NCBI RefSeq assembly: GCF_016925675.1
Contig: NZ_CP070506.1
Coordinates: 1,672,501 to 1,736,500 of the forward strand
DNA length: 64,000 nucleotides
Origin: Pseudomonas hygromyciniae
GTDB taxonomy: Bacteria; Pseudomonadota; Gammaproteobacteria; Pseudomonadales; Pseudomonadaceae
Direction of reading: 5' to 3'
A program made the position numbers and the translations under genes. Positions 55,867 through 64,000 of the stretch are shown piece by piece (position 1 is the first letter of the stretch; each line of letters begins with the position of its first letter). Below the pieces are notes generated by a model. That model was given only the letters and a program-made list of their open reading frames with translations. It searched no databases and was not told the DNA's origin.

Positions 55867-57189
55867 ATGCCTCTAGCCCCCAACTCGCTCCTGCAGGCCG
55901 CCCCCACGGTCAAGCCGCAGGCTTCCCCCGCCAATGCGCAGGCAACGGCCGCGGACACGCGGGCTAGAGCGCCAGGCTTTGCACAGGTGTTCGCCAAGGA
56001 GTCCAAGGCGGCACCCGCCAAGGCTGTGGATATGGCGCCCAAGCCAAGCCGCGACAAGCCGGCCGAGACCAATGCAAAGAAGGATGTCGGCAACGACAAG
56101 CCTGCCGCTGGCACTCCAGCAGTTGCCGATAGCGGCAAGACTTTGCCTGCCACGCCGCCTGCCAAGGCGGACGCGGCAGCCAGCAGCGATGACGATAAAA
56201 GTGCCGACAAGGATCTGGCGCAAGCCCAGCCACCGGCAGTCGATCCGGTGCTCGATCCAGCCGTGATCGCGGCGGCGGCGCCCGCTCCGGTGGCGGTCCA
56301 GGCCGGCGTGGTGGATGACGTCAGCACGCCGCTGCTGGTGACCACGCCGCCGGTGACTGAAGAGGTCGCTCCGGCCTTCGACCCCGAAGCCGATCCATTG
56401 GACTCGTTGCCCGCCGTGCGCCTGGCGATGGAGCAGGGCGGCCATGTGTCTGCCAGCAGCCAGGCGGCGCAAAAGAACCTGCCGACCCAGGCTGAACCCA
56501 CCGCCGCGCAGAACTTCACCAACGGCCTGGCGGCCATGGTTGACCAGCAGGCGGCCAAGGACAGCACTGACCAGGGTGGCGAAAAGGCCTTCAGCGGCCT
56601 GCTCGAAGATGGCCTCAAGGATTTGAAGGGGGCGAGCAGCGACACCCGCGTGGATGACTTCGCCAATCGCCTGGCCGCCTTGACCCAGGCCGCCACGCCC
56701 AAGACGGCCAACGCCTTGCCGCTGAATAACCAGCCGCTGGCCATGCACCAGGGGGGCTGGACCGAGGAAGTGGTGAACCGGGTCATGTACCTGTCCAGCG
56801 CCAACCTCAAGTCTGCCGATATCCAGTTGCAGCCGGCCGAACTGGGGCGCCTGGATATCCGCGTGAACATCACCGCCGACCAGCAGGCCCAGGTGAACTT
56901 CATGAGTGGCCATGCCGCCGTGCGCGAGGCCCTGGAAAGCCAATCCGGGCGCCTGCGGGAGATGTTCGCCCAGCAGGGCATGGGCCAGGTCGACGTGAAC
57001 GTGTCCGACCAGTCCCGTGGCTGGCAAGGCCAGGGCCAGGACCAACAGCAGAGCCAGGCCCGTGGTGTCAGTGGCAGCAGTGGGCACAGCGATGGGCATG
57101 ACACGGGCCTTGCCGGCGAAGCCGCCGAAGTGGCGGCGCCGATAGCCCAATCCGTCATCGGCTCCAGCGCCGTGGACTACTACGCCTGA
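55867..57189 (+). CDS. fliK: flagellar hook-length control protein FliK
   Basis: A 440-aa protein with a long low-complexity Ala/Pro/Asp/Lys-rich N-terminal part, the molecular ruler. A compact C-terminal domain contains ADIQLQPAELGRLDIRVNIT and NFMSGHAAVREALESQSGRL, which contact FlhB to switch export specificity. GGAG lies 8 bases before the ATG at 55867; the longer in-frame ORF overlaps the end of hptB. A REP doublet follows. Confidence 0.92.
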   Translation: MPLAPNSLLQAAPTVKPQASPANAQATAADTRARAPGFAQVFAKESKAAPAKAVDMAPKPSRDKPAETNAKKDVGNDKPAAGTPAVADSGKTLPATPPAKADAAASSDDDKSADKDLAQAQPPAVDPVLDPAVIAAAAPAPVAVQAGVVDDVSTPLLVTTPPVTEEVAPAFDPEADPLDSLPAVRLAMEQGGHVSASSQAAQKNLPTQAEPTAAQNFTNGLAAMVDQQAAKDSTDQGGEKAFSGLLEDGLKDLKGASSDTRVDDFANRLAALTQAATPKTANALPLNNQPLAMHQGGWTEEVVNRVMYLSSANLKSADIQLQPAELGRLDIRVNITADQQAQVNFMSGHAAVREALESQSGRLREMFAQQGMGQVDVNVSDQSRGWQGQGQDQQQSQARGVSGSSGHSDGHDTGLAGEAAEVAAPIAQSVIGSSAVDYYA

Positions 57190-57200
57190 AACCTGACCTC

Positions 57201-57290
57201 TGTGGGAGCTGGCTTGCCTGCGATAGCGGTGGGTCAGCAATATAGCTCGTGCCTGACACACCGCTATCGCAGGCAAGCCAGCTCCCACAC
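57201..57290. repeat. REP doublet, GTGGGAGCTGGCTTGCC type
   Basis: TGTGGGAGCTGGCTTGCCTG and its complement, about 20-bp arms, around a CGATAGCGGTG...CACCGCTATCG inner inverted repeat. It lies between fliK and the fliL promoter. Confidence 0.82.
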
Positions 57291-57325
57291 TGGTTTTGTA
57301 GCGTTGCTGAAATCCGTGACAACTC

Positions 57326-57341
57326 TGGCATAACACTTGCT
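57326..57341 (+). promoter_or_regulatory. sigma-54 promoter of the fliL operon
   Basis: TGGCATAACACTTGCT; GG at 57327-57328, GC at 57339-57340. It lies 51 bases before fliL, so fliLMNOPQR-flhB has its own FleQ/RpoN-class promoter. Confidence 0.82.
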
Positions 57342-57391
57342 CTTGCCTTCCCGTGGATCTATGAAACCCCGAATAGTGACGGATTATTGGC

Positions 57392-57895
57392 ATGGCGAAG
57401 AGTGACGACGCAGCAACAGCTCCTGTAGCAGGCAAGGGCAAGCTCAAGATGATCCTGTTGATTGTCCTGGCCTTGTTATTGGCCATCGGCGTGTCGGTTG
57501 GGGCTACCTGGTACTTTATGCACAGTGCCCAGAGCAAGCCGGTACCTGTGGCCGAGACCGCCAGCAACGTCAAGCAACCGGCAATCTTCGAGCAAATGCT
57601 CCCGGCCTTTGTCGCCAACTACAACCAGAACGGTCGGCAGCGCTACCTGCAGGTGAGCATTACCTTGCTGGCGCGCAATCAGGCGGACATGGATGCCCTC
57701 AAGGTGCATATGCCGGTGATCCGCAACAACCTGGTGATGCTGTTCTCCGGGCAGAGTTTCGACAGCCTGGCCACCCCCGTGGGCCAGGAAATGCTGCGCC
57801 AGAAAGTCACTGCCAGCGTGCAGGAAGTGGCCCAGAAAGAACTGGGCAAAGTCGTGGTCGAGCAGGCGCTCTTCACTAATTTCGTATTGCAGTAG
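57392..57895 (+). CDS. fliL: flagellar basal-body protein FliL
   Basis: A 167-aa single-pass inner-membrane protein. The transmembrane helix is LKMILLIVLALLLAIGVSVG (about residues 18-38), followed by a periplasmic stomatin-like FliL domain (FVANYNQNGRQRYLQVSITL and KVVVEQALFTNFVLQ). It surrounds the stator units and supports torque. It begins the fliLMNOPQR operon. Confidence 0.94.
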   Translation: MAKSDDAATAPVAGKGKLKMILLIVLALLLAIGVSVGATWYFMHSAQSKPVPVAETASNVKQPAIFEQMLPAFVANYNQNGRQRYLQVSITLLARNQADMDALKVHMPVIRNNLVMLFSGQSFDSLATPVGQEMLRQKVTASVQEVAQKELGKVVVEQALFTNFVLQ

Positions 57896-57904
57896 GATCA
57901 CGAC

Positions 57905-58873
57905 ATGGCCGTGCAAGACCTGCTGTCCCAGGATGAAATCGATGCCCTGTTGCATGGTGTCGACGATGGTCTGGTACAGACCGAAATGGCTGCCGAGCCC
58001 GGCAGCGTCAAAAGTTATGACCTGACCAGCCAGGATCGCATCGTCCGCGGACGCATGCCGACCCTGGAGATGATCAACGAACGTTTTGCCCGCTACACCC
58101 GTATCAGCATGTTCAACATGCTGCGCCGCTCGGCGGACGTGGCAGTGGGCGGCGTGCAGGTGATGAAGTTTGGCGAGTACGTGCATTCGCTGTACGTGCC
58201 CACCAGCCTCAACCTGGTCAAGATCAAACCCCTGCGGGGCACTGCGCTGTTCATCCTCGACGCCAAGCTGGTGTTCAAGCTGGTGGACAACTTCTTTGGC
58301 GGCGACGGCCGTCACGCCAAGATCGAAGGCCGCGAATTCACCCCTACCGAACTGCGCGTAGTGCGTATGGTGCTGGAACAGGCCTTTATCGACTTGAAGG
58401 AAGCCTGGCAGGCGATCATGGAAGTCAATTTCGAGTACATCAACTCGGAAGTGAACCCGGCCATGGCCAACATCGTCGGGCCCAGCGAAGCCATTGTGGT
58501 CTCCACCTTCCACATCGAACTCGATGGCGGTGGCGGCGACCTGCACGTGACCATGCCGTACTCGATGATCGAGCCGGTGCGCGAGATGCTCGATGCGGGC
58601 TTCCAGTCCGACCTCGACGACCAGGACGAACGCTGGGTCAAGGCCCTGCGCGAAGACTTGCTGGATGTCGACGTGCCGCTGAGCGCCACCGTGGCGCGCC
58701 GCCAATTGCGCCTGCGGGACATTTTGCACATGCAGCCGGGGGATGTGATTCCCGTTGAACTGCCAGACGAACTGATCATGCGCGCCAACGGCGTGCCGTC
58801 GTTCAAGGTCAAGCTCGGTTCCCACAAGGGCAACCTGGCGTTGCAGGTGGTCGAGCCGATCAACCGCCGCTGA
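57905..58873 (+). CDS. fliM: flagellar motor switch protein FliM
   Basis: A 322-aa C-ring protein. The N-terminal DLLSQDEIDALLHGVDDGL is the phospho-CheY binding motif. The middle CheC-like domain contains MLEQAFIDLKEAWQAIMEVN and the C-terminus has the SpoA domain (LRLRDILHMQPGDVIPVELP). It converts CheY binding into a change of rotation. It lies 9 bases after fliL. Confidence 0.97.
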   Translation: MAVQDLLSQDEIDALLHGVDDGLVQTEMAAEPGSVKSYDLTSQDRIVRGRMPTLEMINERFARYTRISMFNMLRRSADVAVGGVQVMKFGEYVHSLYVPTSLNLVKIKPLRGTALFILDAKLVFKLVDNFFGGDGRHAKIEGREFTPTELRVVRMVLEQAFIDLKEAWQAIMEVNFEYINSEVNPAMANIVGPSEAIVVSTFHIELDGGGGDLHVTMPYSMIEPVREMLDAGFQSDLDDQDERWVKALREDLLDVDVPLSATVARRQLRLRDILHMQPGDVIPVELPDELIMRANGVPSFKVKLGSHKGNLALQVVEPINRR

Positions 58874-58915
58874 TTCCCCTCTAATTCATGATTTTTGCTG
58901 CGCCGAGGACATGTA

Positions 58916-59383
58916 ATGGCTACCGAACACGAAAACACTTCCGCCGAAGACCAGGCCCTGGCTGACGAATGGGCGGCTGCCCTGGAAGAAACCGGCGACG
59001 CAGGCCAGGACGATATCGACGCCTTGCTGGCGGCCGATGCCGCCACTGCGCCGGTGGGCAACCGCCTGCCCATGGAAGAGTTCGGCAGCGTGCCGAAGAA
59101 CCATGAGCCGGTATCGCTCGATGGTCCGAACCTGGACGTGATCCTCGATATCCCGGTATCGATCTCCATGGAAGTGGGCAGTACCGAAATCAATATCCGT
59201 AACCTGCTGCAACTGAACCAGGGGTCGGTGATCGAGCTCGATCGCCTGGCCGGCGAGCCGCTGGATGTGCTGGTCAACGGCACGTTGATTGCCCATGGCG
59301 AAGTCGTGGTGGTCAACGAGAAGTTTGGCATCCGCCTGACTGACGTGATCAGCCCCAGCGAACGTATCAAGAAGCTGCGCTGA
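58916..59383 (+). CDS. fliN: flagellar motor switch protein FliN
   Basis: A 155-aa C-ring protein with a long acidic N-terminal extension that includes DDIDALLAADAA, similar to the CheY-binding motif of FliM. A SpoA domain follows (LDVILDIPVSISMEVGSTEI; IELDRLAGEPLDVLVNGTLI). GAGGACAT precedes the ATG at 58916, about two bases away, and the in-frame ATG at 58895 would add seven basic residues; I prefer the downstream one. Confidence 0.94.
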   Translation: MATEHENTSAEDQALADEWAAALEETGDAGQDDIDALLAADAATAPVGNRLPMEEFGSVPKNHEPVSLDGPNLDVILDIPVSISMEVGSTEINIRNLLQLNQGSVIELDRLAGEPLDVLVNGTLIAHGEVVVVNEKFGIRLTDVISPSERIKKLR

Positions 59384-59384
59384 G

Positions 59385-59819
59385 ATGGCGCGTCGCTGGC
59401 TGGGACTCTTGTGGGCATTGCCCCTGGGCGTGATGGCGGCTGAACCGGTGGCCCAGGTCGCCGTGCCCGCCGCCGGCGCCAGCGTGACGGGGCAACTGAC
59501 CCAGTTGGTGCTGGGCCTGTTGCTGGTGGTGGGGCTGATCTTCGTCCTCGCCTGGCTGCTGCGCCGAGTGCAACGCATTGGCCCGGGCAACGCCCAGGTC
59601 ATCGAGTTGGTGGGATCGCGGGCCTTGGGGCCGCGTGATCGCCTGGTGCTGGTGCAGGTGGGCGAAGAGCAGATCCTGCTCGGCCTGACGCCTGGCCGTA
59701 TTACCCCGTTGCATGTGCTCAAGCATCCGGTGAGCGTGGCCCAGACCGAGGCCGCCACACCGGAGTTCGCCCAGCGCCTGATGGAGCTGATGGGCAAGGA
59801 CCAGAAGGATAAGAAGTAA
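59385..59819 (+). CDS. fliO: flagellar biosynthesis protein FliO
   Basis: A 144-aa membrane protein. An N-terminal signal-like hydrophobic stretch precedes the main transmembrane helix ([20 protein letters not shown], about 40-60). The conserved cytoplasmic region [20 protein letters not shown] then [17 protein letters not shown] follows. It helps assemble the FliPQR export gate. Its start lies 1 base after the fliN stop and its stop overlaps the fliP start. Confidence 0.93.
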   Translation: MARRWLGLLWALPLGVMAAEPVAQVAVPAAGASVTGQLTQLVLGLLLVVGLIFVLAWLLRRVQRIGPGNAQVIELVGSRALGPRDRLVLVQVGEEQILLGLTPGRITPLHVLKHPVSVAQTEAATPEFAQRLMELMGKDQKDKK

Positions 59820-60562
59820 TGCGCGTTCTATTGACGCTCATGCTGTTGCTGGCAGCGCCGCTGGCGTTCGGCGCGGACCCGTTGTCGATCCCGGCGATCA
59901 CCCTGGGCACCAATGCGGCTGGGGCCCAGGAGTATTCGGTCAGCCTGCAGATCCTGCTGATCATGACCGCGCTGAGCTTTATCCCGGCGTTCGTCATGCT
60001 CATGACCAGCTTTACCCGGATCATTATTGTGTTCTCGATCCTGCGTCAGGCCCTGGGCCTGCAGCAGACCCCGTCGAACCAGATCCTCACCGGCATGGCG
60101 CTGTTTCTGACCCTGTTCATCATGGCGCCGGTGTTCGACAAGGTGAACCAGCAAGCCCTGCAGCCCTACCTGGCAGAGAAAATGACGGCCCAGGACGCGG
60201 TGGAAAAGGCCCAGGGCCCGATCAAGGACTTTATGCTGTCGCAGACCCGCTCCAGCGACCTGGAACTGTTTGTGCGCCTGTCCAAACGCACTGACATCGC
60301 CAGCCCGGACCAGGCCCCGTTGACGATCCTGGTGCCAGCGTTTGTCACCTCCGAGCTCAAGACCGCGTTCCAGATCGGCTTCATGATCTTTATCCCGTTC
60401 CTGATCATCGACCTGGTGGTGGCCAGTGTGCTGATGGCCATGGGTATGATGATGCTGTCGCCGCTGATCATTTCGCTGCCGTTCAAGATCATGCTGTTTG
60501 TATTGGTGGATGGTTGGGCGCTGATTATCGGCACCCTGGCCGGCAGTTTCGGAGGGGTATAG
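59819..60562 (+). CDS. fliP: flagellar export gate protein FliP
   Basis: A 247-aa polytopic protein with a cleavable signal peptide ([18 protein letters not shown]). The invariant [20 protein letters not shown] and [20 protein letters not shown] blocks follow, with four transmembrane segments. It forms the core of the FliPQR export gate. The start overlaps the fliO stop (TAATG). Confidence 0.97.
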   Translation: MRVLLTLMLLLAAPLAFGADPLSIPAITLGTNAAGAQEYSVSLQILLIMTALSFIPAFVMLMTSFTRIIIVFSILRQALGLQQTPSNQILTGMALFLTLFIMAPVFDKVNQQALQPYLAEKMTAQDAVEKAQGPIKDFMLSQTRSSDLELFVRLSKRTDIASPDQAPLTILVPAFVTSELKTAFQIGFMIFIPFLIIDLVVASVLMAMGMMMLSPLIISLPFKIMLFVLVDGWALIIGTLAGSFGGV

Positions 60563-60566
60563 CGCC

Positions 60567-60836
60567 ATGACTCCAGAAGTCGCCGTCGACCTGTTTCGTG
60601 AAGCGCTGTGGCTGACCACCCTGATGGTCGCCGTGCTGGTGGTGCCCAGCCTGTTGGTGGGGTTGCTGGTGGCGATGTTCCAGGCCGCCACGCAGATCAA
60701 CGAACAAACCTTGAGCTTCCTTCCGCGCCTGCTGGTGATGCTGGTGACGCTGATCGTTGCCGGCCCCTGGCTAGTACAGACCTTCATGGAATACATCCTG
60801 CAGTTGTACGGCAGTATTCCGCAGTTGATCGGCTGA
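60567..60836 (+). CDS. fliQ: flagellar export gate protein FliQ
   Basis: An 89-aa protein with two transmembrane helices (LTTLMVAVLVVPSLLVGLLV and RLLVMLVTLIVAGPWLVQTF) joined by the conserved AMFQAATQINEQTLSFLP turn. It packs around FliP in the gate. It lies 4 bases after fliP and 4 before fliR. Confidence 0.96.
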   Translation: MTPEVAVDLFREALWLTTLMVAVLVVPSLLVGLLVAMFQAATQINEQTLSFLPRLLVMLVTLIVAGPWLVQTFMEYILQLYGSIPQLIG

Positions 60837-60840
60837 CCTG

Positions 60841-61626
60841 ATGCAGTCCTTGCTGGCGTTGACCGACACCCAGATCAGCACTTGGGTGGCTGCGTTCATC
60901 CTGCCGTTGTTTCGGGTGGGCGCCTTGCTGATGACCATGCCGGTGATCGGTACGACCCTGGTCCCCAAGCGTGTGCGCTTGTTCTTCACTGTGGCGATTA
61001 CCGTGGTCATCGTGCCGACGTTGCCAGCGATGCCGCCGGTCAACGCCCTGGACCTCAGTGCACTGCTGCTGATTGCCGAACAGATCCTGATCGGCGCCTT
61101 GATGGGCTTCTCCCTGACCCTGTTCTTCCAGGCCTTCGTGATTGCCGGGCAAATCGTCTCGATCCAGATGGGTATGGGCTTCGCGTCCATGGTCGATCCC
61201 ACCAACGGCGTATCGGTGGCGGTGATCGGGCAATTTTTGACCATGCTGGTGACCTTGCTGTTTTTGGCGATGAACGGCCATCTAGTGGCGTTCGAGATCC
61301 TCACCGAGAGCTTTACTACCTTGCCGGTGGGCGAGGGCTTGATCGTCAATCACTTCTGGGAAGTGGTCGGCCGCCTCAGTTGGGTGCTGGGCGCCGCGTT
61401 GCTGCTGGTGCTGCCGGCGATCACCGCGCTGCTGGTGGTCAACATCGCCTTCGGCGTGATGACCCGCGCCGCGCCGCAGTTGAACATCTTCGCCATTGGT
61501 TTCCCGCTGACCCTGGTGTTGGGCCTGGGAATTTTCTGGATCGGCCTGGCCGACATTCTCAATCAGTATCAACCGCTGGCCAGTGATGCCTTGCAGTTTT
61601 TACGTGATCTGGCACGGGCGCGCTAA
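60841..61626 (+). CDS. fliR: flagellar export gate protein FliR
   Basis: A 261-aa protein with about six transmembrane helices. Identifying blocks are LPLFRVGALLMTMPVIGTTL, QIVSIQMGMGFASMVDPTNG and AAPQLNIFAIGFPLTLVLGL. It completes the FliPQR gate and contacts FlhB, encoded 3 bases downstream. Confidence 0.96.
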   Translation: MQSLLALTDTQISTWVAAFILPLFRVGALLMTMPVIGTTLVPKRVRLFFTVAITVVIVPTLPAMPPVNALDLSALLLIAEQILIGALMGFSLTLFFQAFVIAGQIVSIQMGMGFASMVDPTNGVSVAVIGQFLTMLVTLLFLAMNGHLVAFEILTESFTTLPVGEGLIVNHFWEVVGRLSWVLGAALLLVLPAITALLVVNIAFGVMTRAAPQLNIFAIGFPLTLVLGLGIFWIGLADILNQYQPLASDALQFLRDLARAR

Positions 61627-61629
61627 GCC

Positions 61630-62766
61630 ATGGCCGAGAGCGAGAGTGGTCAGGACAAAACAGAAGACCCCACGGAGAAACGGAAAAAGGACTCCAGGGA
61701 AAAGGGCGAGATTGCCCGCTCCAAAGAGCTCAACACCCTCGCGGTGATGCTCGCCGGTGCCGGTGGCCTGCTGATCTACGGCGGCGGCCTGGCCCAGGAC
61801 CTGATGGAGATCATGAAGCACAACTTCTCCCTGCCCCGGGATGTGCTGCTGGACCCGCGCGCCATGGGCATCTATTTGCTGCACTCAGGGAAGATCGCGA
61901 TTCTGGCGGCGCAACCGGTGCTGATCACCTTGCTCCTGGCGGCGATCATCGGGCCGATCTCCCTGGGCGGCTGGCTGTTTGCGGCCGGCAGCCTGGCGCC
62001 AAAATTCAGCCGGATGAACCCCGGCGCCGGGATCAAGCGCATGTTCTCCGCCAAGGCCGTGGTGGAGCTGCTCAAGGCCCTGGCGAAGTTTTTTATCATC
62101 CTGTTCGTGGCGCTGGTGGTGTTGAAGTCAGATATCGACGACTTGCTGCGCATCGCCCATGAGCCGCTGGACCTGGCAATCATCCATAGCGTGCAGTTGG
62201 TGGGGTGGAGCTCATTGTGGATGGCCTGCGGGCTGATCCTGATTGCGGCGGTGGATGCGCCGATCCAGCTGTGGGAAAGCCACAAGAAACTGCTGATGAC
62301 CAAGCAGGAAGTGCGCGACGAGCACAAGGATCAGGAAGGCAAGCCGGAAGTGAAGCAGCGCATTCGCCAGCTGCAGCGGGAGATGTCCCAGCGCAAGATG
62401 ATGGCGTCGGTGCCCGATGCCGATGTGGTCATCACCAACCCGACCCACTATGCCGTGGCGCTCAAATACGACGCCGAGAAGGGCGGTGCGCCGTTGCTGC
62501 TGGCCAAGGGCAGTGACTTCACCGCCTTGAAGATCCGCGAAATCGCCCAGGCCAACGACATCCTGCTGCTGGAATCACCGGCGCTGGCGCGTTCGATCTT
62601 CTACTCAACCGATCTGGATCACGAGATCCCGGCTGGGCTGTATCTGGCGGTGGCGCAGGTGCTGGCCTATGTCTACCAGATTCGCCAATACCGTGCGGGC
62701 AAGGGCAAGCGCCCGGATCCCCTCAAGGACTTGCCGATTCCACTGGATTTGCGCCGCGATTCCTGA
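61630..62766 (+). CDS. flhB: flagellar export switch protein FlhB
   Basis: A 378-aa protein with four transmembrane helices and a cytoplasmic domain containing the autocleavage motif NPTH (about 270-273, in VITNPTHYAVALKYD). Self-cleavage there, with FliK, changes export from hook to filament substrates. The N-terminal QDKTEDPTEKRKKDSREKGE is diagnostic. It is immediately followed by the repeat array at 62770. Confidence 0.97.
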   Translation: MAESESGQDKTEDPTEKRKKDSREKGEIARSKELNTLAVMLAGAGGLLIYGGGLAQDLMEIMKHNFSLPRDVLLDPRAMGIYLLHSGKIAILAAQPVLITLLLAAIIGPISLGGWLFAAGSLAPKFSRMNPGAGIKRMFSAKAVVELLKALAKFFIILFVALVVLKSDIDDLLRIAHEPLDLAIIHSVQLVGWSSLWMACGLILIAAVDAPIQLWESHKKLLMTKQEVRDEHKDQEGKPEVKQRIRQLQREMSQRKMMASVPDADVVITNPTHYAVALKYDAEKGGAPLLLAKGSDFTALKIREIAQANDILLLESPALARSIFYSTDLDHEIPAGLYLAVAQVLAYVYQIRQYRAGKGKRPDPLKDLPIPLDLRRDS

Positions 62767-62769
62767 GTA

Positions 62770-62826
62770 TCAGTTGGGGCCTTGTCTATGGCTTAAGGGC
62801 TTGTCTGAGGGCTAAAGGCTTGTCTG
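62770..62826. repeat. left arm of nested 19-bp array (inverted units)
   Basis: Two full 19-base units (62789-62807 and 62808-62826, each ending GGCTTGTCTG) and one partial unit before them. They are reverse complements of the units at 62962-63113. They begin a few bases after the flhB stop. Confidence 0.8.
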
Positions 62827-62964
62827 TGGCGAGCGGGCTTGCCCTCGCGCTGGGCTGCGCAGCAGCCCCAAAACCAACCACCGCGGTCTGCCCGACACTA
62901 CGCGGCGCCCTTCTTATTGGGGCTGCTTCGCAGCCCAGCGCGGGGGCAAGCCCGCTCGCCACAG
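62824..62964. repeat. REP doublet (REPIN-like) at the centre of the nested array
   Basis: CTGTGGCGAGCGGGCTTGCC and its exact complement form the ends, with GGGCTGCGCAGCAGCCCC-type hairpins inside. Its outer bases merge with the flanking 19-bp units. Confidence 0.85.
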
Positions 62965-63113
62965 GCAAGCCCCTAAACCACAGATAATCCCCTAAGGCAC
63001 AGACAAGCCCCTAAACCACAGATAATCCCCTAAGGCACAGACAAGCCCCTAAGCCCCAGATAATCCCCTAAGCCACAGACAGTTCCTTAAGCCCCAGGCA
63101 AGCTCTTACCATC
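62962..63113. repeat. eight tandem 19-bp units
   Basis: Exact 19-base periodicity from 62962 to 63113. Units alternate CAGACAAGCCCCTAAACCA and CAGATAATCCCCTAAGGCA, giving a 38-base higher-order repeat, and they decay towards the right. There are no spacers between units, so this is not CRISPR. Confidence 0.9.
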
Positions 63114-63213
63114 GGTCTGAAGTTGCGCGCAACCTGTCAACTTTGACAGTAGCCAGCGCCGGTGCCTCGCGCTTTGATAGGTCGTAGAAGTGCGTGGTTT
63201 CGGGAGAAAGGCA

Positions 63214-63417
63214 ATGGCAATCGGTACAGTGAAGTGGTTCATCGATTCAACGGGCTTTGGCTTTATTACGCCGGACGGTGGCGCAGAGGACCTGTTTGTT
63301 CGCTTTTTCGGCATTTTCGGTAGCGGTCACAGAGCGCTGGCAGAGGGCCAAAAGGTCGAGTTTGATATCGTCGAAGACCCAAAAGGCAAGCAGGCAGTAA
63401 ACGTCAGGCCGCTCTAG
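63214..63417 (+). CDS. divergent cold-shock-domain protein
   Basis: A 67-aa protein starting [20 protein letters not shown]. The CspA-like pattern is clear ([17 protein letters not shown]), but the RNA-binding motifs are altered: RNP1 K-G-F-G-F becomes T-G-F-G-F, and RNP2 LFVHF becomes LFVRF. The C-terminal half ([20 protein letters not shown]) is conventional. A Csp-like gene between flhB and flhA could bind flagellar mRNA, but that is inference. GAGAAAGG precedes the ATG at 63214. Confidence 0.75.
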   Translation: MAIGTVKWFIDSTGFGFITPDGGAEDLFVRFFGIFGSGHRALAEGQKVEFDIVEDPKGKQAVNVRPL

Positions 63418-63458
63418 CCAGCCCTGCGGCGTACCACCGGTAAGTCCTCAAGCAAAAG

Positions 63459-63475
63459 TTGGAAGGCTTCTTGCA
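63459..63475 (+). promoter_or_regulatory. sigma-54 promoter of flhA
   Basis: TTGGAAGGCTTCTTGCA; GG at 63461-63462, GC at 63473-63474. It lies 63 bases before the flhA start and is consistent with FleQ-dependent flhA expression. Confidence 0.8.
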
Positions 63476-63537
63476 ACAGCGCCTGCAAGTCGCCTTCTGG
63501 CGTCAAAGTTTTGCTTCAAGGGACACGAGGAATACCG

Positions 63538-64000
63538 GTGGATCGCTCTAATATGTTCAGCACAGCCCGTGGCACCCTGACAGACCTCTCGCGAGGCAAT
63601 CTGGGTGTGCCGTTGTTGCTGCTGGTGATGCTGGCAATGATGATGTTGCCGATACCGCCGTTCTTGCTGGACGTGTTCTTCACCTTCAACATTGCCCTGT
63701 CGATCGTCGTGCTGCTGGTCTGCGTCTACGCGCTGCGGCCTTTGGATTTCGCGGTATTCCCGACCATTTTGCTGGTTGCCACGCTGCTGCGCCTGGCCCT
63801 TAACGTGGCCTCCACGCGGGTGGTCATGCTGCACGGCCAGGACGGTCACGCCTCGGCGGGCAAGGTGATCCAGGCCTTTGGCGAGGTGGTGATTGGTGGT
63901 AACTATGTGGTCGGTGTCGTGGTGTTTGCGATCCTGATGATCATCAACTTCGTGGTGGTGACCAAAGGTGCCGGGCGGATCTCCGAGGTGAGTGCGCGTT
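63538..64000 (+). CDS. flhA: flagellar export protein FlhA, N-terminal part
   Basis: The first 154 codons of FlhA are present, and the gene runs off the right edge. The sequence has the expected transmembrane segments (LGVPLLLLVMLAMMMLPIPP, then FLLDVFFTFNIALSIVVLLV) and the FHIPEP signature region: DFAVFPTILLVATLLRLALN, VASTRVVML and GGNYVVGVVVFAILMIINFV, VVTKGAGRISEV. The start is the GTG at 63538, with GAGG 7 bases upstream. The full family length is about 700 residues. Confidence 0.95.
   Translation, partial: MDRSNMFSTARGTLTDLSRGNLGVPLLLLVMLAMMMLPIPPFLLDVFFTFNIALSIVVLLVCVYALRPLDFAVFPTILLVATLLRLALNVASTRVVMLHGQDGHASAGKVIQAFGEVVIGGNYVVGVVVFAILMIINFVVVTKGAGRISEVSAR

Noticed and set aside
62962..63113. 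Tandem 19-bp units considered as a CRISPR array
   Set aside because: The units abut with no unique spacers, are too short, and there are no cas genes.

Overview
The window reads as a chromosomal segment of a Pseudomonas of the fluorescens group. The evidence is the high GC content, the phhA-phhB-phhC/phhR block, RecQ next to a SlyA-type regulator and a PlpD-type patatin, the fli/fle gene order typical of polar-flagellate pseudomonads, and many REP/REPIN-type intergenic palindromes. I saw no rRNA, tRNA, CRISPR array, prophage or transposase gene.

Region 1 (1-22600) is a housekeeping and accessory stretch. It holds the 5' end of a FadL-like outer-membrane protein, several small conserved Pseudomonas proteins, rmuC, a large sensor hybrid (Na+/solute-symporter-like module + PAS + histidine kinase + receiver), a DUF454 protein, a YecA/UPF0149 protein, recQ, a SlyA/MarR regulator, a PlpD-like patatin (type Vd autotransporter), a SelT/W/H-family protein, a small glycine-rich membrane protein, an EamA exporter, an AraC regulator and an LpxH-like metallophosphoesterase. 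It ends with the phenylalanine catabolism operon phhABC, read leftward, and its divergent activator phhR. A palindrome resembling a PhhR/TyrR box lies between phhA and phhR.

Region 2 (22740-64000) is one long flagellar locus on the + strand. The order is flgFGHIJKL (rod, rings, hook junction); a ketoacyl-ACP synthase III-like gene; a tandem array of four flagellin genes; flaG-fliD-fliS-fliT-like; the master regulator fleQ; the fleS/fleR two-component pair; fliEFGHIJ (basal body, switch, export ATPase); the hsbA-hsbR-hptB partner-switch genes; fliK; fliLMNOPQR; flhB; a small cold-shock-like gene; and the start of flhA.

The regulatory hierarchy can be read directly. GG-N10-GC sigma-54 elements precede flgF, fleS, fliE, fliL and flhA. 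Five sigma-28 (FliA) promoters with the same 12-bp gap precede the four flagellins and flaG.

The least ordinary parts are the following. The four flagellins are near-identical at both ends but have different central domains, and two of the four carry single-G frameshifts. The flagellin leaders share a conserved hairpin. A REP doublet between flhB and flhA is nested inside an inverted/tandem 19-bp repeat array. I found no convincing wholly new system. The flagellin array and the nested repeat are the best candidates for a second look.
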